A DNA stretch of 64,000 nt from Blasia pusilla (lineage: Eukaryota; Marchantiophyta; Marchantiopsida; Blasiales). Location: contig CM114271.1 in NCBI GenBank assembly GCA_050084515.1, positions 63,922,001 through 63,986,000 of the forward strand, read 5' to 3'. A model generated the notes under the pieces. It worked only from the letters and a program-made list of their open reading frames with translations, was not told where the DNA came from and did no database searches. Below are positions 1 to 10,916 of the stretch, piece after piece (the first letter of the stretch is position 1; every line of letters begins with the position of its first letter). A program made the translations under genes and the position numbers.

Positions 1-126
1 GATTGACTGGTAGCGCAGTTCGCACCCTCTTACATCGCGATGGAAGGCGAGGGGAGGGGAGGAGAAAGGGATCAGGAGAGATGCGCAGATGCACGCACCC
101 AACTGCACGATTCTCACATGTGCTCT

Positions 127-169
127 GTATCTATCTATCTATCTATCTACCGATCGATCGATCGATCGC
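127..169. repeat. Compound microsatellite (TCTA)n-(CGAT)n
   Basis: Short tandem TCTA units run directly into CGAT units. It lies in otherwise unassigned sequence at the window edge. No gene is supported in the first 500 bases. Confidence 0.9.
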
Positions 170-544
170 CACTTGCCCCGACGAGTGTGGCTACGCCGAC
201 GAGCGCGGTTATGCACGGGGGCATGACTGTTATCGTTGCTCTATTCAATACTTCGGGAGAGTTTTTTTATTCTCATGTTGGTTTAATGGTCCCACTCATG
301 CAAAAAAAAAATACTCATTCTAAGATTTTTTTTCATTCATCTCGAATTCTAGGGTCGGCTAGTGTGGGAAGAGATTGATCTCGACTTCTAGAGTTGGGCC
401 ACTGAGAATTATGGAGGAATTTACAAGGATAGGTTAAAAATAATAATAGTTTTTTTTTAAAGTTGTAAATAAAATAAAAAATGTAAAAGATCATAATCTA
501 CACTAGTTGATTAAAAGTAATGTACAATTTTGATTTACCATTCA

Positions 545-743
545 TAGTATAGGTTGTGTCACGCCCGGGTTCAAATCAACTCCTAAGATATTAATTAGCT
601 CTCAAATTTTCTTGTTGTCTTTTAAATCAATTCCAAGCGATCTTATTGGCTCATAAAGCCAATGATCCAACGGCTGAAAATGCCACGTGTCAAAAGGAGA
701 GGAGGTTGCAAAACGAAAAGGCACTCTCCCATAATAATATAGA
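545..743 (-). mobile_element. Helitron-like non-autonomous element, degenerate
   Basis: Read on the minus strand, it starts with TCTATATTATTATGGGAGAG. This is nearly the same start as the better preserved elements at 20020-20199, 20423-20721 and 61280-61421. The body shares the CACGTGTCA / GCATTTTCAGCC / GAGCCAATAAGATCG words with those copies. The 3' end is not clean: a CCCGGG-containing stretch is present but no clear hairpin plus CTAG, so the end at 545 is approximate. No coding capacity. Confidence 0.45.
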
Positions 744-754
744 TTATGTCTCTT

Positions 755-1050
755 CATTTTTCAAACTCCTCTTCTCTTGATATTTGGTAGTGGTTAGTGC
801 TCACGCACGGTCCTGTGCATATACGCCACGTCCTCAATACGCACCACGTGCATATACCACCCCTCTTGACATACACGTAGGGTTTGTAGGGTCCCTGATG
901 ACACATGTCGTGTTCAGCGGGTGTCGCCATGTCAAAACCACCCCGAAAATTGTAGTATAGATTATGAGCCGATAGGATCACCCCAAATTAATCTAAAATA
1001 ACACTTGATAGTTTTGACAATAAATCATCATCGTTTTGGGAGGTATTTAC
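755..1050. mobile_element. Second Helitron-like body, broken
   Basis: The words tcttcatttttcaaactcc and gagccgataggatcaccc match the inner part of the 20423-20721 element, and so do the following AAATAACACTTGATAG-type words. The two blocks are separated by unrelated sequence, so this looks like the same repeat family broken by an insertion or rearrangement. Ends are not defined. From 1050 to about 2900 I see no gene, only the GC-rich repeat listed below. Confidence 0.3.
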
Positions 1051-2072
1051 CCACTCCTCCTCTTCTACCTAGTCCCTTAATTTAACCTCATGTTGGCCTT
1101 GAAATCAGCAAAATACATCCATCAAGAATAGGTCATCTTATCCTTTGTCTTTTCCCTCCTGCAAATGTTCGTCACATTCATTACCTCCAATCCAACTTGC
1201 CATCATAGTCACCAACCATATAACTAACATTGTGTTCCCCCTTGCATTTGCATGTCTTTGTGCCCTCTTGTATGACTAGGTGAGGTTGGCAGTGTGAATG
1301 AAGGATCACACTACTTTATCAAGCCACATCATGTTGTTCTTTCTATTCCACCTTGTCAAAATTGATAGCATCCTAATATGGGGGGTATGTTCTGTTGCTT
1401 CCTTTTTAGTGACTATTTATGTTTGGATAGTTGAGCTTCATCACGAGGTCCTTGTAGACTAATAGAAATTCCTTTTCCACATTTCTGCAAGTTTGTTATG
1501 TACTTCCAAGTCGTTCTTGTTATTCCCTAAAATATATCTCTATCTTCATTAACCACTCCTCAAGCTACATGACATTTCATGCTTTGTTAATGGTAGAATG
1601 CACTCGATACATACAAGCCTATTTTACCCTCTTGATGGACTTCTTATTCACATCTAACTGTCAAAATCTTACACACTATGTACTTATGGTGAAGCTTTGG
1701 TCATACTCCTTTATCAAGGTTGCACCAAAAAGGACAAGTTTGTCCATGTGACAAACATGTCAACGAACATGCCAAATTGGTTGTTGGCTCGGGTTTTTTT
1801 GGTATCTAGGTCGCCCGCACGGGCTCTAGCTGCATGAATAGGAGCGGTCTGGGATGAAGAGTGCAGACCAGGGTGCAGGCTGAAGGTGGGCCACAGGCGC
1901 GACGCGGACGACCAAAGGGCTTGAGGAGGGCTTGGCTCGGGCAAGCGAGCAAGCGAGATAGCCATGCATAGGCTAGCATGCGAGCGTGCTAGCAGGCGGG
2001 CCATCCGAGCCTGGTGCAGCTTAGTGCAGGCCCCTCACGGGCTAGGAGGCCAAGGTACGGGCCTAGATGCTG

Positions 2073-2196
2073 ACCATGCGGGCTGCTTGGGGGCCTAGTT
2101 TCGAAGCATGCAAGTAGTGCGGGCTTAGGTGAGGACTATGCGGGCTACTTGTGGGCCTAGGTTCAGAGCATGCGAGTAGTGCGGGTTGAGGCTCGG
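2073..2196. repeat. GC-rich 62-bp tandem repeat, two copies
   Basis: The words ATGCGGGCTGCTTGGGGGCC and ATGCGGGCTACTTGTGGGCC start 62 bases apart, and both are followed by GCATGC(A/G)AGTAGTGCGGG. The block sits in an unusually GC-rich patch (about 1800-2260) surrounded by AT-rich DNA. No open frame in it looks like a protein. Confidence 0.75.
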
Positions 2197-2925
2197 GACA
2201 ATGTCAGAGGATGCGGGCTGACGCCGGCTCCAAAGGGTTGGGTGCGGGCTTAAGGGCAGTTCATGTACACGATAGTGTGCAGGTAAGAGAGGATAGTAAT
2301 TATTATTGAAGGAACTTGAGGGGATGGAGAAGAAAGTAGATGATTAAAATATAATTGCATGGGGTGGTTATATTAGAAAATAGGTTAGTTGCAAATTAAA
2401 GTGGGTAAAGAAGTTAGGATAGGGGAAAAAGGATTGGGATTATAAGAACAAAATAAGATTTGATAAATGGTGAAATGGTTTAGGAATAAATAGTAAGTGG
2501 AGGTAGATGAGGGAAAGGACTGAAGGTTTATTCTCTTCCTTCCATCCTCCCTATATAAACTTGCTTATTTATTGTAGACCCTCACAATCTATTCCTTCCT
2601 TCATATTTCCCTTTCTCTCCTCTTTTGTGGAAGTTTTTTTGTCCATAAATAGGTGAACTTGATGAGTAAAAATATGTTTTGCCATATGCTAACCATGAGA
2701 ACTAAAGGTATCTCGGTTAGCATATTGATCTTACTTGTTCATAGTGAGTGTTCCAAGATTATTGACAAGAGCATTTACAAACAGTATTTGGTGTAATGTG
2801 CATACATTTCATCGGTTGATATATCCTATTATTGACATTGTGAAATTGTTCTGAATTATCCAAATATTATTGGATGGGGTTAGTGTGTACCTACAGTCAT
2901 GACCAAAGCCAGAGAACTCCAACAA

Positions 2926-3830
2926 ATTATGAAGGAATATTTGGAAGATGTACAAATGGAAGGTGGAACATCAAGTAAATGACAATGTAAGTATTGTTCG
3001 TATTCTATGAAAACTTATCATAGCACTTGGATGGTGGAGCATTTTACACTAAAAGACAAAGGATATAAATCATGATACCTATCATGCCAAATCATGTGTG
3101 AAGGTCCCTCCTAGTATGCAATGGGATCTCCAAAATAGGGCACTTGTGGGACATGGACAAAGAAGGAAAGGGAGACCCTTGAGTGAAGTGGACAAGACGA
3201 CGCCATTACAAATAGGTTTGCAATAGACAAGAAATAGTGGTTATGTTGTATCCAATGTTGATGGGGTTGCAAACATGACAGCAAGTGACAATCTCAATGA
3301 ATATAGAGGAGTAGTCGGGCCGAGGCGGACGACTAGTAGCACCAAAAAGAAGCAAGTTAATCTAAGGGATTATTTCAACATCCAAGGAATAGAAGTTGCA
3401 AATAACATGTTGGAAAAGTTATTTTATGAATGTGGTATAGCTTTCAACGTAGTACAACAAGAGGCTTTCAAGTAAGCACTGTTGGCAACAACAAAGGTTA
3501 GAATTCGTTGCGCATCACTCTACTTGAGAAACATATGGGGAAGATGAAGGAAAAGGTATATGGCATATTGGAGAATTTGTATTTTGGGGCTACGATCATC
3601 ACATGTTCTTTGACCAATATGAGGAGTGAGTCTTCAGTGAACATCATGGTCTCGTGCCCTCAAGGTGAGGTCATAATCAAGTGGATAGACGCCAAGGGGG
3701 AATCCCAAACGGTTGGAGAATCCCAAACGTTCTTTTCCTATAACTCCATGGTTCGATATGGATGGAAGGCATCGTGGTTTTTTTTTAATAATGTCCATAG
3801 CTACGGAAATGATTTATGTTATTTTTAGGC
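2926..3830 (+). pseudogene. hAT transposase, N-terminal half (BED finger and DUF659-like), split by element copy 1
   Basis: A BED-type zinc finger is visible: Cys codons at 2986-2988 and 2995-2997 (CKYC) and a following His at about 3040. The frame resumes at 3275-3475 with NLRDYF / KLFYECGIAFNVV, the usual N-terminal block of plant hAT transposases. At 3508-3828 there is DUF659-like text (VNIMVSCPQGEVIIKWIDAKG). Several stops separate these pieces, so the gene is dead. The middle of the transposase is missing or decayed. It continues beyond the inserted element at 12811 with the dimerisation domain, and the last frame before the insertion is in register with the frame after it. Family assignment is from motif recognition only. 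Confidence 0.7.
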
Positions 3831-3834
3831 ACTT
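3831..3834. repeat. Target site duplication of element copy 1 (ACTT), left
   Basis: ACTT directly precedes TGTCATG at 3835 and is repeated at 12807-12810 directly after the other terminus. Four-base duplications are expected for a Ty3/gypsy-type DDE integrase (4-6 bp). Confidence 0.8.
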
Positions 3835-4113
3835 TGTCATGTGAATCCACATCGTCATACAACATACATCGCTGACATACCATACTCACATTCATACATA
3901 ACATAGACGAGAGCATCCACAAACACAAGTGTAACACAACTCGCCCCCCTAACTGGCGGTTAGGTCCCTCTAACTCCCAGGTAGCCCTATACATCTACTA
4001 CATGCTATACACCTTCTTCGGTGCACGAATCAGAAGGCCGGGTGCTAGGTTGCCCCATCGTTAGTCGCCTATCTGTAATCCATATCATGCAAAGATCAAG
4101 TCATCTACCTCTC

Positions 4114-4570
4114 TTAAGTACATCGAGGACAAACCCACCTTCCAGTAGGAACAACATCCATACGTGGAGTCAAACACATCATGTGCCAACCCCTAGAACA
4201 CCGATCACACACCAACATATGGGCTGCATTACCAACAGACCCACACAACATGCACCTCAAACTAGCACATATCATGGCTAAGCTTGGGTCAACAGTACCA
4301 TCCACATTTGGAAGATGATATGGCGCACAATTACGCACATGGTCCTTCCAAAAAACTCCATCACGACCCTCCAACATGAGAACTCCAGAAGCTAACACCT
4401 CTCGTACTCGTAAAATAGTGCGGCCTGCCGTCACCTCCAAGGTTGTCGGTGCAATCTGCTGCAAATAGACATAGTCCCCCACATGGAACCTACGAATCGA
4501 TGGTCGATAACCCCTATCCCGAATGGTTGCATACCGCAACGTATCCCTGTGTTGAGCAATGGCAAGGTTC
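4114..4570 (-). pseudogene. Copy 1: integrase C-terminal GPY/F-like module and PHD finger
   Basis: The frame 4650-4114 covers the region following the integrase core. First comes RRFHVGDYVYLQQ with a GR-x2 context typical of the GPY/F module that follows Ty3/gypsy integrase cores. Then comes a C-terminal PHD zinc finger (about 4114-4260). It has the C4-H-C3 pattern: CMLC, CDRC, a HMMC pair after a GW, and CPRC just before the stop. The tryptophan before the histidine (RGWHMMC) and the W before the last CxxC pair (GRWVCPRC) are also PHD hallmarks. PHD fingers read histone tails. Here it would sit on the integrase and could steer integration; that is inference. The PHD is intact in both copies. 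Confidence 0.85.
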
Positions 4571-5376
4571 TCAAAGGCTGTTGGCATAACTCTCCGAAAG
4601 AGTTGTGCCCGCTGAGAACACACTCTCATCCACATCTCTCTGGTCATCAAGGTTCACCACCTCACTAGACTCCCGACGAATTGCTGCTGGCAAGTCTGGA
4701 TCTCGGCCGTATAACAAAAAATAAGGTGAGAAGGAAGCCAAGGATGCTTGGCGACTGAACCTATACCCCATGGCTAACCATGGCAACTGAATATCCGGTC
4801 TCCAAGATGCCCTTCTGTAGGCCATACTTGCGCAATGCCCTCTTCACCGTCTGAACCACACGCTCAGCCAAACCATCCACCTTTGGATGATCTCGAGACG
4901 TGGTCTGATGATCAATCAACGCCTTGTCACACCTGAAACTCTGTACCCTAGTCGGTCAGCACTTCAGCTGGTGCACCAAAATGACTAAGCACTCTATCAA
5001 GAAACGCATACGTCGTTCCCTCACTTGCCTTGTCAGGTAATGCCACCAACTCAATCCACTTGGAGAAGTGCTCCACCAGCACCAACACATATCGATGATG
5101 TCGCACAGTCAACGGTAACGGTCCCAAAAAGTCCACACTCCAACGGTAACCCAACCCCATAATAGGCAAGGGGTGTAACTGTGGTGTAGGGGCATTGAAT
5201 GATGCCCTCACCCGGTAACAAACCATACAACGTGACACCAACTGCTGCACCTGAGTATGCATGCCACACCACCAATATTGACCACGGAGTAAGCTATACG
5301 TACGCTTTACCCCAAAATTTCCCAACTCCTCATGGGCATGTCGCACAATGCGCTCTCTCTGAGCCAAATGCGGCAC
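4571..5376 (-). pseudogene. Copy 1: integrase, frameshifted
   Basis: The HHCC zinc-binding motif is visible near the start (HAHEELGNFGVKRTY ... CMVC), followed by the core YRWSVDFLGPLP with the first catalytic Asp. The second Asp is in APAEVLTD at the end of the 5376-4948 frame. The glutamate helix region follows in another frame (4825-4571 is the downstream part, with WRPDIQLPWLAMGYRFSRQASLASFSPYFLLYGRDPDLP, the conserved SPY/LLYGR block). At least two frame changes make it non-functional. It sits directly after RNase H, the usual Ty3/gypsy order. Confidence 0.85.
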
Positions 5377-5573
5377 TACTTGTACTCTACCATCCTCTCA
5401 CACACGGAGAATATGTGTTCCCTCCAATCGATACCTCTTAGCACGTGGAAGAACACGGTCTCACTATGCCTGGCACCCTACTGGTCCGTAGGAACTCCAA
5501 CACCAACGCATCATCATGAATATCACGCTGATCCGTACCACCATCTCCAACCTTAGGATCTCAAGGTGGCCAT

Positions 5574-7192
5574 CTACCCTCGACTAGAGTAAGATATCAT
5601 GTGGTCCTCCATACTAGAGTCCACCCCTAACCAACATAAAAAGGCGGATGCATGCCAACCTGGCACCATCTCCTCATCAACCTCGCCATGCCATCTAGCC
5701 CCAGTTGTATCCTCTTGGCTAGTACATGGGTTCCTACTCAACCCATCAAAGATCAAGGTTGGCAACTCCAGGTCTATGTACCACCCGGAAGTCATACTCT
5801 GTAAGATAAGAGCCCACCGTGCAAGCTTCCTGTAAGCTTGTCCGACTCTATCAACCACTTTGAGCGGTGGTGATAGTAACAAGGGTAAACTGTGTGCCAA
5901 ACAAGTAACACCTAAAGTGTGCCACACCCACACTCCGCCAAGCACTCTCCCTCATATGAACTATAGCGCGACTCGCTGCATTATTCGAACGACTTGCATA
6001 GGCCACCATAAACTCCATGTGCTCATCATCATGTTGTGTCAACATTGCTCCAAGTCCCAACCTACTCCAATCGTGTGTAATCGAAATGGGATCCTCTAAT
6101 AGGTCTCCTCAAGATAGGCGCCGCCACCAAGCGAGCCTTGAGCTCCACAAAAGCTCTCTCCTGATCATCTCCCCAGTGCCACTCCTGATCTGATTTCAAA
6201 AATTGGTTCAAAGGCTTTGCCATAGCACTAAATCCCTTCACATACCTCCGATAGTAGTTTGCCAATCCCATGAATGCCCGAACTCTACTCACATCTACGA
6301 GACGAGGAATAAGTGCAATAGCCTCCACCTTTGCTTGCTGAACTCCCAAACCACCTGGATTGATCACATGACCCAAGTACTCAACATCCTCATGGAAGAA
6401 CTTACACTTTCCTGGATGCAAACGTAGACCATGAGCTTTCAACCGCTCAAACACAATCTGCAAATGTATCTGATGCTCCTCCACGGTGTTATTGAACACC
6501 AAGATATCATCAATGTAACATCGAACAAAATCCAACCCTGCTAGGATCTTGTCCATCACTCTCTAAAACTCGGCATGTGCATTCTTCAACCCAAAGGGTA
6601 AGAATTTCCACTCGTACAAACAATCCTTGCCAAGAGAGTTGACACCCCAAAATGCTATCGTGGCCTTGTCACTCTCCCGAATCGGCAATTGATGGTATCA
6701 TGCCCGAAGATCCAAAGTACTGAAAATCTTTGCCTATCCCACCACATCAAAGATCTCCTCAGGTGTAGGCATGGCATACCTATCGGCCTTGGTTTGCCGA
6801 TTGATAAGACGGTAATCTCCAAACATCCGCCTATCCATGTAGTTGCCATGCATATCCTTTTTAGCAGGCATGACAGTGGTTGATGCATACTCTCCATGCG
6901 AAAACTCCACTAATCCAGCCTCCAAAAGGTCCAACGTCCTACTCTGAATTAGGTCCCTCTCCATATCACTACATAGGTAGGGACAACGGAAGATTAGCGT
7001 ATCACTAGCCAAATCAATCCGTATATCGGGTCCAACCAAAGCACCCAACTCATTCATGCTAAAGGCAAAACAACTCCTATAAGCACGTAGGAACTGTGTC
7101 AAGCGTCGTTTCTCACCTCCCGTAAGCTTGGGCCCAAGTAATGGCTCCCAAGTCTCCTCCACTGGCACACTAGAGGGAGAGGACGATGCCAT
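5574..7192 (-). pseudogene. Copy 1: reverse transcriptase and RNase H, broken
   Basis: The start of the module is at 7192, where MASSSPSSVPVEETWEPLLG matches copy 2 at 42015. The reverse transcriptase fingers (PAKKDMHGNYMD...DYRLINRQTKADRYAMPTPEEIFD) are in 7192-6734. The palm follows in 6559-6062, with the catalytic YIDD box intact at about 6506-6517, then HPGKCKFF...VEYLGHVI and the connection domain. RNase H is in short frames below 6060 (GLGAMLTQHDDEHMEFMVAYASRS). Frame changes at about 6560-6730 and 5850-6060 break it. Gypsy-type by the order RT-RH-IN and the FxYLGHxI motif. Confidence 0.85.
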
Positions 7193-7198
7193 TGGCTG

Positions 7199-8386
7199 CT
7201 ACGCAACCCCCTCACAAGATGGTACACCCTTAGCTACACCATCATCTAAGCAAATAACTCCTTCACCAGCATGAGCAACCAACTCCACATGCCCACCCAT
7301 TACATCCCATTTACTCCAAGGATGCAAAATACTACTCTCCTCACCCCCAGCCGATGCCTCTACCGTCCCAGTAGCCATTGAGCTCATCACAAGGGGTGGA
7401 AGACCCACAGACATAGTCCAAAGTCGACGCTGCTCGGTCATACCAAGACTCAAAATCCAAGTCAAACAATTCAGGTCCATTGCGTGACCCAACACATGAC
7501 GTCGTGAAGCCTCAGAAATGGAAGCAACCGTTGTCACACCAGCAGCAAATCCCATGGCACGCTCTCTCTCTCTCATCAGCGTTAGGCTCCACCAACTGTC
7601 GCACATGAGAATCCCATACAAGCCCGGGACCACCTTCCCTGTAGGCATGTGACGAGGGAAAACTCACAAATGTGGGTAGTGCCATCCTAGGCTGGCCCAC
7701 ACGGTTCACCACTGCCATGGGTGACCGATCAATAACCCTCACCACCTGAGAAAGTCGCCTAGTATCCAAGATACTGTCCACTTTAAGGCAAGGATCCCGC
7801 TACACTCCATCATATGCTCAACGTAGAACCTTCCTAGGCAACAAGTTTGTCCACCACGCTGGTACCGACGAATAGCTGATGGCGGCAACAACTCAGAATA
7901 TCTCCGCATCAACTGACCAATATGTCCGGATGAGACTCTCTGGGCTGTCTCATCTCGCTCCACATACACGTATCTCCGCACAGGAATACCGGTTTGCAAC
8001 ACTGCATCCAAACCAATGCTAATCCCACCAAAGAGATCTAACACACAAATGCCCTCCGGCGGATACTGCCATACAATGGGTTTAGTATCCAAAGGGGATA
8101 ACCCAACTGGACCACAAGTAGGAGTCCGCCGTGGGGCCTCCTCTTCCTCGTAAGGTATAACAGCCTCACACCAAGCCTCCTGCACTAGGCGATCAGCCTC
8201 CTGCCGTAGTGCACCGCCTGAACTCCAAAGTGGCACATCCAACGATGAGGATGCCACTGCTGCAAAACTAGGGACCTCCTCTATCTCCTCATGCACAGGA
8301 GAATCCATAGCAGAAAGATTACCCTCCAAAATGTCTCCTGGCCAAGTGACTACTCCACTAAAACCAGCCACAGATGCTAACACCAT
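7199..8386 (-). pseudogene. Copy 1: C5-cytosine DNA methyltransferase domain, catalytic block deleted
   Basis: Motif I (VLDLFGGIS, about 8024-8044, S-adenosylmethionine binding) and motif II (YVYVERDETA) are clear. After SAIRRYQR at about 7860 the sequence jumps to the target-recognition segment (WWTNLLPREV-like, out of frame). The PC motif (IV) and ENV motif (VI) seen in copy 2 are therefore missing, a gap of about 345 bp relative to copy 2. Further on, PTFVSFPSSHAYR and ERERAMGF / SEASRRHVLGHAMDLNCL (motifs IX-X) are present at about 7440-7700. Upstream of motif I is an acidic linker (EEEEAPRR). This copy cannot encode an active methyltransferase. Confidence 0.85.
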
Positions 8387-8486
8387 TGGGGAAGACCCTC
8401 ATGGTCGAGCCCCATAAATAAATCTCACATGAACTTGGCTCATACGTCCATCCCCGGACTGCCAACCAGGTCTATAAGACGCTGTC

Positions 8487-9350
8487 TCAGTCTAGTAATC
8501 CATCTGAAAAACCCATCAGGTACAATACTGCTCCTCCAACCAGTACATCATACGACTCAGTTGATGTGACCACTGCAGGTAATCCCAACCGGGAGCTATC
8601 AGTCGCATGATCTGGTCTCAACTGTACAGAAAAATTCTCCCGTGTCATGAATTGAGACCTATCATTGGCTCCTCCAAGTGATGTTTGAATTTGGAATGAG
8701 CAAGGCTCAAGCTCTGACCTCCGAATACCCAAACCAATACATGCCGCCTTTCCCAACATCAAAGGTTGGACACCAGAATCTAACAAGACTCTATCTGGTC
8801 TATACACTTGTCTGTAGGACTCACCAATCGGAATATCCCACTTTGGTTTTCCAACATACATACACCAGATGTAAGCCTCTCACGATCAATGGCTAGCCGG
8901 GCTGGTAAAGCATCCATCCTAGTCGCTGCTGCCTGCCAAGTAGCATTGGTACTCAATGCTACACCTGACATAGAGGGTTGCTCCACCGCAACACCCTCAT
9001 CCACCTCAAAGACGTGCAAAGAATAACACCCCATGTTCACACAACGTGGCTGCTAGCTTAAATACAGGAGCTAAGTCAACTCCTAAAGCCATCAGTTCCG
9101 TGGCCGAAAACAATGGGGATCCCAACACTGAAGTTGCCATCCGCAATACTGCATTGGATGCTATATCCGTGTCTACTACACGCAATGTAGATGCCTCAGT
9201 CCCCACTGTCGGCTCAATAGGCTGCGTAGGAACCATGGATGGAGTCCTAAGCACCTCAAACAACAAGAATGATTGGGGAAGCCTAGCCTGCCTCCCAGCC
9301 TCACCCCTCTGTGGGTCCAACTCCACAGTAGCACCACGTGGCTCTAACGC
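8487..9350 (-). pseudogene. Copy 1: gag-protease linker and retropepsin-like protease
   Basis: The linker (RMATSVLGSPLFSATELMALGVDLAPVFK) is conserved with copy 2. The protease has the retropepsin active-site triad in DRVLLDSGVQPLMLG (about 8760-8800). It is followed by the flap-like region and SYDVLVGGAVLYLMGF, whose VLVG matches the ILG block of retropepsins. Frame changes occur at about 8860-9000. The mature protease would cut the Gag-Pol polyprotein. Confidence 0.75.
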
Positions 9351-10916
9351 TCAAGTGGCTCCTCTTGTAACTGCAGCTGATGCCTCAACCTGTGCTACAC
9401 TCGCCATATAAGAGAGATCATCCCCTCCATAAGAGATGGAAGCCCCTGCTCCCGAACATGATCTATGCTGGATACCAACCATAGTAGCCAACTTTTGCTC
9501 CAACTGCTCAATCTTGGCAGCCATAGCTAACTCTGTCGTAGTGGTAAGGGTAGCAACCGTAGGCTCTCCAACCACTGGTCCACCTCTACCGCCCCTACCA
9601 TCTCTACTACCTCGGCCTCTCGGAGCTACTCCACCGCGGCCGCGGCCTGATCTCAACTCTGGATGAAGATCAAAGCAACGCTCTCGAGGATGACCTGGTC
9701 TCTCGCAATGATCACACTGAGTTGGGGCCGACTGAGGCCCATCCTCCAAAGTCCGTCTCCCATCCTCTTGGGGACAAAACTTCCTAACAGGATCACCTCC
9801 ACATGTCCAACATGATTGTCCTTGCTGCGGGGTAGCAAATGAAGGCAATGGTCTCTGCGCAAGTGTTCCTCTAGGACCTGACTGAGGTCGTGTGTACCCC
9901 CCACGACTCCCACTACTACTACCACCACCACTACTATGAGACTGTGAGGTGGGCTGCTGAACACGAGAAGTAGTAGTTGTATCCCTATTGAATGCGGATG
10001 TCACCACTCTCTCCTTCACCATGTTAAGCTCAATCTTTTCAGATAGAGCAAACACATGGGTCAATGTGGGTGAATCATCACTCATAAGAGTAGCATCACG
10101 TACCCTGCGGCGCAACTCTCTGTCCAAGATCCCATACCAAAACTGGAATGCCTAAGCCTCAATCACACCTTGGGTAACTGAAATCAAGCGTCGCATACGA
10201 GTGTATGCCTCACGAAGACTCTCACCAGTCTTTCGCTCAAATTCGTGAAGACTCCTCAACTTCTTTGTCTTCACTCCCTGATAGTTCTTCTTCAACCTCT
10301 TGAAGAACTCTGCAACCGGGCTGAACGATGGTGGGGCACTTGTACCTCCACTAGAACCCCCACTGGTACCCCCACTCCGGCTCGTACTTGTACCACTCAA
10401 CGTCGGGTTGGCTGGCATAGTAGGAGCACTACTACCAATACCACCATGGGTGATAGACACATAGCTTGGAGACCAATATTGTCTCCACGCCTCAATCTCA
10501 GCAACATGGTCCTTCCTAAACTCATGGTAATCATCCATGGGTGGTCCCTCCAAGTGCTGAAACAACCCCTTCCAAGCCAAGAAGGGTGTAAACAACATGG
10601 CGTTCCGCAACATCTGCATATCACACCACGTATCAAACTCCTGCATGAAGTCCTCCAACTCAATGGTGCCCACTGCACTCAAGTATCGTCATGGGCCCTT
10701 CATGGCCCCATATATCCCGTCCATGTCCCAAATAAATGGAGTTGCAACACTCGATAACAACGTAGAAGACTCGGTGTTTGGAACACCCTCGTCCTCCTCT
10801 TCATCAACCGTTCGAAGTGGAAAAGGTAGCCGATACCTCAATCCACTCCGTGTGAAACCACCACTGTCCGCACCACGGTCCCCAACCAGACCATCAGACA
10901 GCTCCGTGATGACCAA
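9351..10916 (-). pseudogene. Copy 1: gag with zinc knuckles and RGG box
   Basis: Probable start at 10916 (MVITELSDGLVGD), conserved in copy 2 at 37898. The capsid-type gag region is in 10682-10152 (AEFFKRLKKNYQGVKTKKL...GESLREAYTRMRRLI). The nucleocapsid in 10127-9351 has two CCHC knuckles. The first reads CWTCGGDPVRKFC, in which the His is replaced by Pro, so it is damaged; copy 2 keeps H. The second (CDHCERPGHPRERC) is intact. An arginine-glycine-rich segment (GRGRGGVAPRGRGSRDG) and a short heptad-like stretch (AAKIEQLEQKLATM) follow. At least one frame change separates the capsid and nucleocapsid frames. Confidence 0.8.
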
